From: Mycolicibacter terrae
GTDB lineage: Bacteria; Actinomycetota; Actinomycetes; Mycobacteriales; Mycobacteriaceae
NCBI RefSeq assembly: GCF_010727125.1
Contig: NZ_AP022564.1
Coordinates: 4,502,187 to 4,566,186 of the forward strand
Direction of reading: 5' to 3'
Length of the DNA stretch: 64,000 bases
Below, one piece after another: positions 28,806 through 37,174 of the stretch. Below the pieces are notes generated by a model that saw only the letters and a program-made list of their open reading frames with translations, was not told the DNA's origin and did not search any database. How positions within the stretch are numbered: position 1 is the first letter of the stretch; each line of letters begins with the position of its first letter. Both the position numbers and the translations under genes were made by a program.

Positions 28806-31800
28806 ATGTCGTCGAAGAATTTCCTCGGGAAGAACAAGCGCCGGACCAGCCGCGCGATCGGCGCGACGAGTGCGGTGGGAGCGTTTCTCGCGTTTGGAAT
28901 GACGCCACTGACGGCGGCGCCGGCGCGCGCCGACGGCTTCGACGAGCTCCTCGACGCCCTGTTCAGCGACGTATCGACGTGGTTCGGCCCCTCCGCGATG
29001 GACTCCTCGGTCACCGACTGGGGCGCCCTGTTCGGTGGGGACATCCCGGGCCCGGCCGAGCAGATGGTCGACCCGCTGCAATGGCTCGACGACTTCGTCG
29101 CCGACTCGATCAACATGGTGATCTACCAGCCGCTGCACAGCCTCGGCGAGATGATGATCAGCAGCGGATTCACCCTCGACGGTGTCTTCGCCAACGGCGC
29201 CGACGCCTACGTCAGCTTCGGCGACGACGGCGACCTGATCTACCACGCCGCCACGGCGGGTGGCTTCCTGTTCGGTGACGGCGGCAGCGGCACGTACTTC
29301 GACGCCGACGGTGATCTGCTCGGTGCGGACGGCTCGGCCCTGACCGACGCTGACGGCGATGTGATCACCATGGCCGACATCGAGGCCGGGACCTACTCGT
29401 TCGCCAACGCCAGCTCGATCGACCTCGATGGTGCTGCCGCCGGCATGCTCGGCGACGGCGGGGCCGGCGGCAGCGGCGACGGTCTCGGCATGGTCGGCGG
29501 CGATGGCGGTGCCGGCGGTTGGCTGTTGGGTAACGGCGGTGACGGCGGCGCGGGCGCGTTCGGCGCCGCGGGTATCGCCGCGGCAGGTGGCGCCGGCCTG
29601 GCCGGCGGCAATGGTGGTGTCGCCGGCTTCCTGTTCGGCAACGGCGGCAACGGCGGCGCCGGTGGAGCCGGCGGTAACGGTGCTGCCGGGATGAACGGCG
29701 ACCCCGGCCTGGCCGGGCTCAGCTTCCCCGGCAGCGGTGACGGCGCGGCCGGCATCAACGGGACCGACGGCACGGACGGTACCGATGGCTTCGCCGGTGG
29801 CGCCGGTGGCGTCGGCGGTAACGGCGGCGCGGCCGGTTTGTTCGGAACCTCCGGCGGCGGCGGTACCGGTGGCGCCGGTGGTGCCGGTGGCGTCGGCGGC
29901 AACGGTGGTGACGGTGGCGCCGGCGGGAACGGCAACGACAACACGCAGCCTCCCGGCAGCAACGAGGAAGGCATCAGCGCGCTGGCCGTCGACCCGACCG
30001 GTCCCGGCGGCGACGGCGGTTCGGGCGGTAACGGCGGTAGCGCCGGATCCGGTGGTGCCGGTGGCGTGGGTGGCGCCGGCGGTAACGGCGGTGCCGGTGG
30101 CTTCTTCGGCATTCACACCGCGGGTGCGGCCGGTGACGGCGGCGCCGGTGGTGCCGGCGGCGGCTCCGGCCTGGCCGGCAACGGTGGCAACGGTGGCAAC
30201 GGTGGTTCCGGCGGCGGCGCCGTGCCGGCCGAAACCACCGAGCTGGCCCGCGCCGACGCAGCCCCGACCGGCCTTGTCGGTGGCGGCAACGGCGGCACCG
30301 GCGGCAACGGTGGCAACCTCGGCACGGTCGGTGTCGGCGGCAAGGGTGGCGCGGCCGGCAGCAGCACCGGGCTTCTCTTCGGTGGTACGCCGGGCAACGC
30401 GGGTGCCGACGGTGCCGACGGCACGCTCCCGACCACCGTCTCGGGCAACGGCGGCAACGGTGGTATCGGTGGCGCCGGCAACGGGCTCAATGCGGACAAC
30501 ACCGGCGTGGCCGGGGGCATCGGCGGTAACGGCGGTGCCGGTGGAGACCACGGCAACGGTGGTAACGGCGGCGCCGGTGGCGCCGGCTCGCAGGGTGGCG
30601 AGGGCGCGGCCGGCTCCTTCGACAACGAGGGCACCGGAGCCGGCGGCGACGGCTTCGACGGTGGTGCCGGTGGTACGGGTGGCCTCGGCGGCGCCGGTGG
30701 CTCGGTGTCGGGCAACGGCGGTAACGGCGGCGCCGGTGGTGTCGGCGGCACCGGCGGTACCGGTGGCACCGGTGCCGACTCGCTCGACCCGACGGTGGCC
30801 GGTGGCGCGGGTGGCAACGCCGGTAACGGCGGCGTAGGCGGTGCCGGCGGTAACGGCGGCAACGCGACCAACGGCAACGGCGGCAACGGCGGCGACACCG
30901 GTAACGGCGGCAAGGGTGGGGTCGGCGGTGACGGCGGCCAGGGCGCCAACGGGGTGATCACGCCGGCCCTCGCCGACGCCACACAGATGGACCAGACCGA
31001 CCTCGACGGCTCGACTCCGGTCGTCATCGACCCCGTGCCGCCTGACCAGACCGAGCCGCCTGAGCCCGGCACCGGCACCATAACGCCGACCGCGCCCGTG
31101 GCCGCGCCGTCTGCCCAGAACGGCGTCGGCGGCACCGGCGGTCTCGGCGGCAACGGGGGTAACGGCGGCGCGGCCGGTGCAACGGTCGGCACCGGCGGTA
31201 CCGGCGGCGGCGACGGACACACCGACGGGTCCGACGGCAACGTCGGCCGCATCGGCGACGGCGGCGACGGCGGCGCCGGTGGTCTGGGCGGTAACGCGGC
31301 CGGCGACGGCGAGGGCGGCTTCCTCGGCAACGGCCTGAGTCCGGCGCACGAGGACGCGACCGGGGTCGGCGGCTCCGGCGGCAGCGGCGGCACCGGCGGC
31401 TCCGGCTACCAGGCCGGCAACGGCGGCACCGGTGGTGCCGGTGGCCAGGGCGTCTACGGCGGCACCGGTGGTAGCGGCGGTGCCGGCGGCGCGGTGACCT
31501 CCACCGCCGACGGCGGCAACAACACCGGCGGTAACGGTGGCTCCGGCGGTAAGGGTGGCGACGGCTCCGGCCACGGCGGCTACGGCGGCCAGGGCGGTGC
31601 CGGCGCCAACGCGACCGGCGATCAGACCGCGGGCAACGGTGGTGACGGCGGCGCCGGTGGCAACACCAGCGGTGAGGGCAACACCGGTGAGTTCGGCACG
31701 CTGGCCGGCGGCCACGGCGGTAACGGCGGCGTCGGCGGTTCCTCCGAGAACGGCGCGGCGGGCTCCGGCGGTAACGGCGGCAACGGGGGCACGGGCGCAC

Positions 31801-33614
31801 CCGTGGGCGATGTGAACAGCCCGGTCTACAGCACCGGGGGCTCCGGCGGTACCGGTGGTGATGGCGGCACGACCGTCGGCGGCACCGCCGGTGACGGTGG
31901 CGTCGGCGGTGACGGTGGTACCGGCAGCTTCACCGGCGGCCACGGCGGCGCCGGCGGCAACGGCGGTGCGGTGGCCGTGGACAGTGACGGCAACGCCGGA
32001 ACCGGCACGGCCGGCAACGGCGGCGGCGGCGGTGCCGGCGCCAATGGCGGCGCCATCAATGGCGCTGACGACACCAACCTCGTGACCGGCGGTCAAGGCG
32101 GCAACGGTGGCAGCGGCGGTGCTGCTGACGGCACGACGGCCGGCCAGGGCGGCGGCGGCGGTGGTGGCGGCGGTGGCGCCGTCATCCAGCAGACCGACGG
32201 CGGCACCGTCACCAGAAGCACCGCGACCGGAGGTGACGGCGGCGACGGCGGGGCCGGCAGCCTGACCGGCGTCGGCGGCCAGGGCGGCACCGGCGGCTAT
32301 GGCGGCATCCAGGCCGACGGTCAGGGCAGCACCATCGACAGCGCCAACGTGGCCGGTGGTAACGCCACCAACGGCGGCGCCAACGGGGTGAACGGCCAGG
32401 ACGGCGCCGACAACACGCTGATCAACAACGGCGGTGGTGCCGTCCAGGACGTCACGGTGAAGAGCGGCGACAACGTCGGCGACCACGTCGGCGGCGGCGC
32501 CACGGTGAATGCCGGCGACGGCGGCAGCATCGTCCACAGCTCGGTGACCGGCGGCAACGCCAGCGCGACCGCCGACGGTGGCGCCGCGAGCCTGACCGCC
32601 ACCGGCGCGGACAGCGCGATCACCAACAGCCATGCAACCGGTGGCAACGCCGGCACCGGCACCAACGGTGGCAACGGCGGCGCCGGCGGCGCCGCTGAGA
32701 TCACCGCCACCGACGGTGCCGTCATCGACCAGACCACCGTCGTCGGCGGCGACGGCGGGACCGGCGACAACACCGGCACCGGCGGCACGGGCGGCGCGGC
32801 CGTTGCGTCGGCAACCGGCGCGGACAGCACCATCATCGGCAGTGCCACCGGCGGCACCGGCGGCCTCGGTGACAACGGCACCGGCGGCGACGGCGGGGCC
32901 GGCTACCTGGTCGTTGACAATGCCGGCGGGTCGATCGGCGGCGGCGGGAACGACGCGGTGGCCCAGGGCGGCAACGGCGGCTCCGGCACCGACGGTGGCG
33001 TCGGAGGCAAGGGCGGCTGGGGCGAGCTGGAGTCCGGCGAGCTCGGGCAGGCCAGTGCTGCGGGCGGCAACTCCTACGGCACCTCGACCGGCGGCGACGG
33101 CGGCAACGCCACTGGCGAGGGTAGCCAGGGTGGTAACGGCGGAAGCGCGGACATCCAGAGTTCCAAGGTGACCGGATCGCTCGGCGGTCCCGGTGGCACG
33201 GCCAGCGGCACCGCGCATGGCGGTAACGGCGGCGACGCCACTGCGGATGACGCGGGCAACGGCGGCGCCGGCGGCGACGGCGGCAAGGCCAGCATCGCCA
33301 CCGGCGGGGACCCGGGCAACCTGGCCAACGGCACGTCGACCGGCGGCAAGGGCGGTGACGGCCTGGACGGCGGCACCGGCGGGCTCGGCGGGTCGAGCCG
33401 GCTCGACGCCTTCGGTAATGACGGCGCCGACCCGGCAACTGCCTCCACCGCTACCGACGGCACCGCGACCGGCGGCAACGGCGGCACTGGCACCGGAGCC
33501 GACAACACCGGCGGCAACGGCACCGACGGCAACATCGTCAACACCGGTGGCGCGCAGTCGAACGGCACGACGGCGAGCGGCACCAACGGGGCGAACAGCC
33601 CGGCTACGCCGTAG
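28806..33614 (+). CDS. PGRS gene 4: secreted glycine-rich protein, divergent N-terminal domain
   Basis: The product is 1602 residues, with AGGGAGA before the ATG. The signal peptide has the family core (SAVGAFLAFGMTPLTAAP) and ARA/D cleavage. The next 175 residues differ from PGRS genes 1-3: they include DGFDELLDALF, IYQPLHSLGEMMISSGFTLD and an Asp-rich strip (FDADGDLLGADGSALTDADG). Similar words (YTPLHDLGQQFILSPFG) occur in PGRS gene 5, so genes 4 and 5 form a second N-domain subtype. GGNGG sequence, broken by a Pro/Thr/Glu-rich linker (PVVIDPVPPDQTEPPEPGTG, about residues 738-760), leads to ten glycines (1115-1124). The distal repeats share the LVVDNAGG and GELES words with PGRS gene 3. It ends TNGANSPATP. 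A surface-exposed or secreted location is inferred. Confidence 0.9.
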   Translation: MSSKNFLGKNKRRTSRAIGATSAVGAFLAFGMTPLTAAPARADGFDELLDALFSDVSTWFGPSAMDSSVTDWGALFGGDIPGPAEQMVDPLQWLDDFVADSINMVIYQPLHSLGEMMISSGFTLDGVFANGADAYVSFGDDGDLIYHAATAGGFLFGDGGSGTYFDADGDLLGADGSALTDADGDVITMADIEAGTYSFANASSIDLDGAAAGMLGDGGAGGSGDGLGMVGGDGGAGGWLLGNGGDGGAGAFGAAGIAAAGGAGLAGGNGGVAGFLFGNGGNGGAGGAGGNGAAGMNGDPGLAGLSFPGSGDGAAGINGTDGTDGTDGFAGGAGGVGGNGGAAGLFGTSGGGGTGGAGGAGGVGGNGGDGGAGGNGNDNTQPPGSNEEGISALAVDPTGPGGDGGSGGNGGSAGSGGAGGVGGAGGNGGAGGFFGIHTAGAAGDGGAGGAGGGSGLAGNGGNGGNGGSGGGAVPAETTELARADAAPTGLVGGGNGGTGGNGGNLGTVGVGGKGGAAGSSTGLLFGGTPGNAGADGADGTLPTTVSGNGGNGGIGGAGNGLNADNTGVAGGIGGNGGAGGDHGNGGNGGAGGAGSQGGEGAAGSFDNEGTGAGGDGFDGGAGGTGGLGGAGGSVSGNGGNGGAGGVGGTGGTGGTGADSLDPTVAGGAGGNAGNGGVGGAGGNGGNATNGNGGNGGDTGNGGKGGVGGDGGQGANGVITPALADATQMDQTDLDGSTPVVIDPVPPDQTEPPEPGTGTITPTAPVAAPSAQNGVGGTGGLGGNGGNGGAAGATVGTGGTGGGDGHTDGSDGNVGRIGDGGDGGAGGLGGNAAGDGEGGFLGNGLSPAHEDATGVGGSGGSGGTGGSGYQAGNGGTGGAGGQGVYGGTGGSGGAGGAVTSTADGGNNTGGNGGSGGKGGDGSGHGGYGGQGGAGANATGDQTAGNGGDGGAGGNTSGEGNTGEFGTLAGGHGGNGGVGGSSENGAAGSGGNGGNGGTGAPVGDVNSPVYSTGGSGGTGGDGGTTVGGTAGDGGVGGDGGTGSFTGGHGGAGGNGGAVAVDSDGNAGTGTAGNGGGGGAGANGGAINGADDTNLVTGGQGGNGGSGGAADGTTAGQGGGGGGGGGGAVIQQTDGGTVTRSTATGGDGGDGGAGSLTGVGGQGGTGGYGGIQADGQGSTIDSANVAGGNATNGGANGVNGQDGADNTLINNGGGAVQDVTVKSGDNVGDHVGGGATVNAGDGGSIVHSSVTGGNASATADGGAASLTATGADSAITNSHATGGNAGTGTNGGNGGAGGAAEITATDGAVIDQTTVVGGDGGTGDNTGTGGTGGAAVASATGADSTIIGSATGGTGGLGDNGTGGDGGAGYLVVDNAGGSIGGGGNDAVAQGGNGGSGTDGGVGGKGGWGELESGELGQASAAGGNSYGTSTGGDGGNATGEGSQGGNGGSADIQSSKVTGSLGGPGGTASGTAHGGNGGDATADDAGNGGAGGDGGKASIATGGDPGNLANGTSTGGKGGDGLDGGTGGLGGSSRLDAFGNDGADPATASTATDGTATGGNGGTGTGADNTGGNGTDGNIVNTGGAQSNGTTASGTNGANSPATP

Positions 33615-33618
33615 TCGG

Positions 33619-33633
33619 CGGTTTGCGAAACCG
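33619..33633 (+). terminator. Weak hairpin after PGRS gene 4
   Basis: CGGTTT and AAACCG form a 6-bp stem around GCG just after the stop codon. It is short and could be chance. Confidence 0.3.
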
Positions 33634-33692
33634 TGATGGCTTCTTGACCAAACATCAAGCGCGCGTGCGGAAGACTAAATCTCAATACCGCG

Positions 33693-33716
33693 TAACCTGT
33701 TATTTGCCTTAGGTTA
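33693..33716. promoter_or_regulatory. Inverted repeat TAACCT-N12-AGGTTA before the desaturase gene
   Basis: Two 6-bp arms in perfect inversion lie 36 bp upstream of the desaturase ATG, in an AT-rich strip. The arms resemble half of an IdeR-type box, but the spacing differs from the usual 19-bp palindrome. The left arm could equally be a -10 box. Confidence 0.35.
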
Positions 33717-33752
33717 TTTCGCGCTCGCAAAATTGCGTATCGAAGGAGATTC

Positions 33753-34691
33753 ATGCCGCCGCTCGATGCGTTGGATCATGCGCCGTCAAAAACCGTTGCA
33801 CGCCAACGACACCCGAACCCTGGCGAGTCGATACCCGAATTCGCTTGGCCCACGCTGGCGTTGGGTGTCGGCGCGTCGATTGTCTTTGTCCTTTCGACGG
33901 TCGCAGCGATCGGCGGTTCGGCTCCCGCGTGGCTCACCATCGCGGTCAACACCGCAGTCGTCTATGCGATGTTCATGGTGGCCCACGATGCGCTGCACCA
34001 CGCGCTCTCCTCGACCAGCTGGGTGAACTCGGTGGTCGGTCGGGCGGCTTGGCTCTTTGTCGCACCGACGTTTTCGTTGCCGTCGTTCAGCTACGTCCAC
34101 CTCACGCACCACCGCAACGCCAACGACGGCGAGAACGACCCGGACATGTTCGCCACCCACGGGCCGGCCTGGCAGCTGCCCTTTCGTTGGGCGCTGATGG
34201 ATGTCTTCTATGCCGTCTGGTACTGCCGCCAGCTCAAGCGGCGGCTGCGGCATTCCCGGCGCCGTCCGTTGGCTGAGGTCGCCGAAACGGCGGTGGTGTT
34301 CTCGTTGAGTATCGCGGGTGTCTGCATCGCGATCGCCACCGAAAACTTCTGGATCCTCGCGGCCGCCGTGCTGATCCCGCAGCGCATCGGGATGGTGATC
34401 CTGGGCTGGTGGTTCGATTGGTTGCCGCACCACGGGCTGGAGCAGACGCAGCAGGAGAATCGCTACCGCGCCACTCGGAACCGGGTCGGCATGGAGCAGG
34501 TGTTGATCCCGGTCATGCTCTCCCAGACCTATCACCTGGTGCACCACCTGCACCCGTGGTTGCCGTTCTACCGGTACGCGCAGGCCTGGCGCGGCAACGA
34601 GGACGCTTACCTGGCCCACGATCCGGCCATCGCCACCGTCTTCGGCCGGGAACTGACACCCGCCGAGTACCGGGAATGGAAGGCGGGGTAG
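33753..34691 (+). CDS. Membrane fatty acid desaturase / carotenoid-modifying hydroxylase family
   Basis: This 312-residue membrane di-iron enzyme has three histidine boxes: HDALHH (78-83), HLTHH (116-120) and HLVHHLHP (261-268), with an extra LPHHGLE at about 224-230. Hydrophobic segments lie around 36-75, 95-110, 180-200 and 203-222. The third box, followed by WLPFYRY, resembles the CrtW ketolase branch of PF00487 as much as acyl-lipid desaturases, so the substrate (fatty acyl or carotenoid) is uncertain. AAGGAGA sits 5 nt before the ATG. It follows PGRS gene 4 on the same strand with a 138-bp gap. It ends 1 bp from the stop of the convergent GtrA gene. In M. tuberculosis no desaturase lies between Rv3789 and Rv3790, so it belongs to the accessory block. 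Confidence 0.85.
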   Translation: MPPLDALDHAPSKTVARQRHPNPGESIPEFAWPTLALGVGASIVFVLSTVAAIGGSAPAWLTIAVNTAVVYAMFMVAHDALHHALSSTSWVNSVVGRAAWLFVAPTFSLPSFSYVHLTHHRNANDGENDPDMFATHGPAWQLPFRWALMDVFYAVWYCRQLKRRLRHSRRRPLAEVAETAVVFSLSIAGVCIAIATENFWILAAAVLIPQRIGMVILGWWFDWLPHHGLEQTQQENRYRATRNRVGMEQVLIPVMLSQTYHLVHHLHPWLPFYRYAQAWRGNEDAYLAHDPAIATVFGRELTPAEYREWKAG

Positions 34692-34692
34692 C

Positions 34693-35109
34693 TCAGCGCA
34701 CCCGGAAGATCACCGTCCGCTGCACGATGAAGTTGATGACGGTCGCGGTGCCCTGCGCGGCCACGAAGGCCACCGGGAGCGCCCACCGCTGGTAATCGAG
34801 CAGGTCCAGCACCAGGTGGTTGATCCCCACCTGTACGGCGAACGTCAGTGCGTAGAGCGCCATCACCGCGATGAACCGGCCGGTGTGCGCTGAGGACTGA
34901 AACGTCCAGCGCCGGTTGATCAGATATGCGGTGATGGTGCCGGCGATGAAGCTGATCGCCTTGGCCAGGTCGACCGTGACGCCGAAGCCCAGGTACAGCA
35001 GCAGGTACAGCCCGAAGTCCACCACCGCCGACATCGCCCCGGTCACCAGGAAACGCCACACCTGCGTGGTCAACGGCAGGGGCGTGTTCGTCGAAGCGGT
35101 CTCGGCCAC
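34693..35109 (-). CDS. GtrA-family membrane protein (Rv3789 orthologue)
   Basis: The product is 138 residues with four hydrophobic segments, and the family signatures FLVTGAMSAVVDFGLY and NFIVQRTVIF. GtrA proteins are associated with polyprenyl-phosphate sugar transfer. Rv3789 was proposed as a decaprenylphosphoryl-arabinose flippase and later as a scaffold that recruits the arabinosyltransferase AftA. In M. tuberculosis the gene directly precedes dprE1; here that link is broken by about 33 kb of PGRS genes, so it must be transcribed separately. Its start is only 30 bp from the divergent enolase-superfamily gene, and its end is 1 bp from the convergent desaturase gene. Confidence 0.9.
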   Translation of the reverse strand: MAETASTNTPLPLTTQVWRFLVTGAMSAVVDFGLYLLLYLGFGVTVDLAKAISFIAGTITAYLINRRWTFQSSAHTGRFIAVMALYALTFAVQVGINHLVLDLLDYQRWALPVAFVAAQGTATVINFIVQRTVIFRVR

Positions 35110-35139
35110 CCGGGAAGCTTAAGTCCTACGCTGAAGACC

Positions 35140-36237
35140 ATGCCCGCCGTCATCGCCGAAATCGAGGCGATACCGCTGCGCATTCCGCTCAAGCCCGACC
35201 TGCCCGGGGCCGCGTTGTGGGGTGAGACGCTGAGCGCCGCGGACTCGTTGCTGGTCAAGGTGACCACCGACGACGGCGTGGTCGGCTGGGGCGAGGCGTT
35301 CGGGCTCTACGGCACCGCGCTGGCCGTCCGCGCGCTCGACGACCTTGTCGCGCCGCTCTGTCTCGGCCACGGCACTGCCGACATCGCGGCGCTGATGGAC
35401 CACGTGCAACGCAAGCTGCACGTCTTCGGGCGCGGCGGCGCGATCACCTACGCGCTGTCGGCGGTCGACATCGCGTTGTGGGACATCGCCGGCAAGCGTG
35501 CCGGCGTCCCGATCTCGAGGCTGCTGGGGGGCGGTCTTCGGGACATGCGCTGCTACGCCAGCCTGGCCTGCTACACCGAACCGCACCGGGTCCGCACCGC
35601 GGTACGCCGCGTCCTCGACGCCGGATTCACTGCGATCAAGCTGCACGAGTCGACGCTGCCCGCGATGCACGCCGCCCGCGCCGAAGCTGGGCCCGAGGTC
35701 GCGTTGATCGTCGACGCCGGCTGTGCCTGGACGCTGGGGCAGGCCCAGGCCGTCGCCGCCGAGCTGCACGACCTCGGACTGTTGTTCTTAGAGGAGCCGC
35801 TGTGGCCGCCGGAGAACTTCGACGGCCTGGCCGAACTGCGCCGCAGCACCGGATTGCCGGTGGCCTCCGGCGAAAACGTCGGCACCATCATGGAATTCGA
35901 GCGCCTGCTGACCGCGGGCGCGGTGGACTTCGTGCAGCCCAGCCCGGCCAAGATGGGCGGTATCACCGAGCTGCGCAAGGTCTTTCCGCTGGCGGCCGTG
36001 CGCAATGTCGGGATGATGACGCACTCGTTCTACGACGGGCCGGGGCTGCTCGCCGCAGTTCAGGTGACCGCCGCTTTGGGCGGTACCGACGCGATGATCG
36101 AGTGGCGCTGGTTCGACCTGGAGGCCTCGATCTACGGCGACGCGCTGGCGCCGAGGAACGGGCGGATCACGGTGCCGGACGGGCCGGGCCTGGGGCTCGA
36201 CCCGGATCCTGAGGTGATCAGCGCCTACCGCTGTTGA
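35140..36237 (+). CDS. Enolase-superfamily (mandelate racemase/muconate lactonizing) enzyme
   Basis: The product is 365 residues. The N-terminal capping domain (1-125) is followed by a TIM barrel with the superfamily residues in order: K167-x-H169 (IKLHE), metal ligands D192, E219 (LEEPLW) and E245 (ASGEN), and a late histidine in MMTHSFYDGP. A K-x-H pair plus a late His fits the mandelate racemase subgroup, which abstracts a proton alpha to a carboxylate. The substrate (an acid sugar or similar) cannot be told. It is cytoplasmic with no signal peptide. It is divergent from GtrA with a 30-bp gap, too short for independent promoters, so at least one promoter overlaps the neighbouring coding sequence. 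Confidence 0.85.
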   Translation: MPAVIAEIEAIPLRIPLKPDLPGAALWGETLSAADSLLVKVTTDDGVVGWGEAFGLYGTALAVRALDDLVAPLCLGHGTADIAALMDHVQRKLHVFGRGGAITYALSAVDIALWDIAGKRAGVPISRLLGGGLRDMRCYASLACYTEPHRVRTAVRRVLDAGFTAIKLHESTLPAMHAARAEAGPEVALIVDAGCAWTLGQAQAVAAELHDLGLLFLEEPLWPPENFDGLAELRRSTGLPVASGENVGTIMEFERLLTAGAVDFVQPSPAKMGGITELRKVFPLAAVRNVGMMTHSFYDGPGLLAAVQVTAALGGTDAMIEWRWFDLEASIYGDALAPRNGRITVPDGPGLGLDPDPEVISAYRC

Positions 36238-36343
36238 TTCTGCGTCCACCACGCGAAAGTGCGAGTAGCCGGCCTGGCCGGCGCAGAGTCAACACGGGTC
36301 GGCCGACACGGAAGTCACGGATGTGGCCTGGACTCGGACCGGG

Positions 36344-37174
36344 CTACACCCAGTAGGCCACCCGCGCCCGGAACTGGCGCAGCACCATCGCGGCCACCGC
36401 CCATCCGAGCACGGTCAACACCAGCACTATCGCCCAGTGCCGCAGCGGCTGGTGCGCGCCCAGCAGCGGAGCCCGCACGATCTCCAGGTAGTGCATCAGC
36501 GGGTTGAGCTCGACGACGTTGATCCAGCGGGTGGCGCCCTGGGCGCGCAGCGTGTCGTAGTTCCAGATGATCGGCGTCATCAAGAACAGCAGCTGCACCA
36601 CACTGAACAGCAGCGGCGCGATGTCGCGGTAGCGGGTGGCCAGAATCCCGAAGCACAGTGACACCCACACGCAGTTCAGCGCGATCAGCACCAGCGCCGG
36701 GATCACCGAAAGATCCGCCCACGACCAGGGTTTCGGGAATATCAGGGCGATCGGCACATAGATGACGATGTTGTGGGCGAACAGGATCATCTGCCGCCAC
36801 ACCAGCCGGTAGACGTGCACGCTCAACGGCGTCGGCAGCTGTTTGATCAGTCCCTCGTTGGCGACGAACACGTCGGCGCCCTCCAGGATGGCGGCGTTGA
36901 GCAGGTTCCACACGATCAGCCCCAGCGTCACGTACGGCAGGTGCACGGCCAGGTCGAGGTGAAACAGTTTGGAGTACAGCCCGCCCATCGCCACCGCCGT
37001 GGTGGCGGTGCCGATGGTGATCCAGAACGGGCCCAGCACGCTGCGGCGGTAGCGCTGCTTGATGTCCTGCCAACCCAGGTGCAGCCACAGCTCGCGGCGG
37101 CGGAATCCGTCCACCAGATCCGCCCACGCCCGCGCAAAAGTTTTGGACTGCGCGGCGACGTCGGTGAAACTCAT
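36344..37174 (-). CDS. wzm: Galactan ABC transporter permease Wzm (Rv3783 orthologue)
   Basis: The product is 276 residues of ABC-2 type permease (TagG/Wzm family), with about six transmembrane helices between residues 60 and 270 and the family segment HLGWQDIKQRYRRSVLGPFW. With Wzt it flips or exports lipid-linked galactan across the plasma membrane during arabinogalactan synthesis. The open frame reaches 37294, but the ATG at 37174 fits the family start (MSFTDVAAQSKTF). It also gives a 4-bp ATGA overlap with the end of glfT1, which indicates translational coupling. Confidence 0.93.
   Translation of the reverse strand: MSFTDVAAQSKTFARAWADLVDGFRRRELWLHLGWQDIKQRYRRSVLGPFWITIGTATTAVAMGGLYSKLFHLDLAVHLPYVTLGLIVWNLLNAAILEGADVFVANEGLIKQLPTPLSVHVYRLVWRQMILFAHNIVIYVPIALIFPKPWSWADLSVIPALVLIALNCVWVSLCFGILATRYRDIAPLLFSVVQLLFLMTPIIWNYDTLRAQGATRWINVVELNPLMHYLEIVRAPLLGAHQPLRHWAIVLVLTVLGWAVAAMVLRQFRARVAYWV

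Noticed and set aside
36308..36320. ACGGAAGTCACGG, also present at 45267-45279, as a shared regulatory site
   Set aside because: One 13-bp match in 64 kb between a convergent gene gap and the upstream region of repeat-protein gene A is weak and has no supporting symmetry at the first site.
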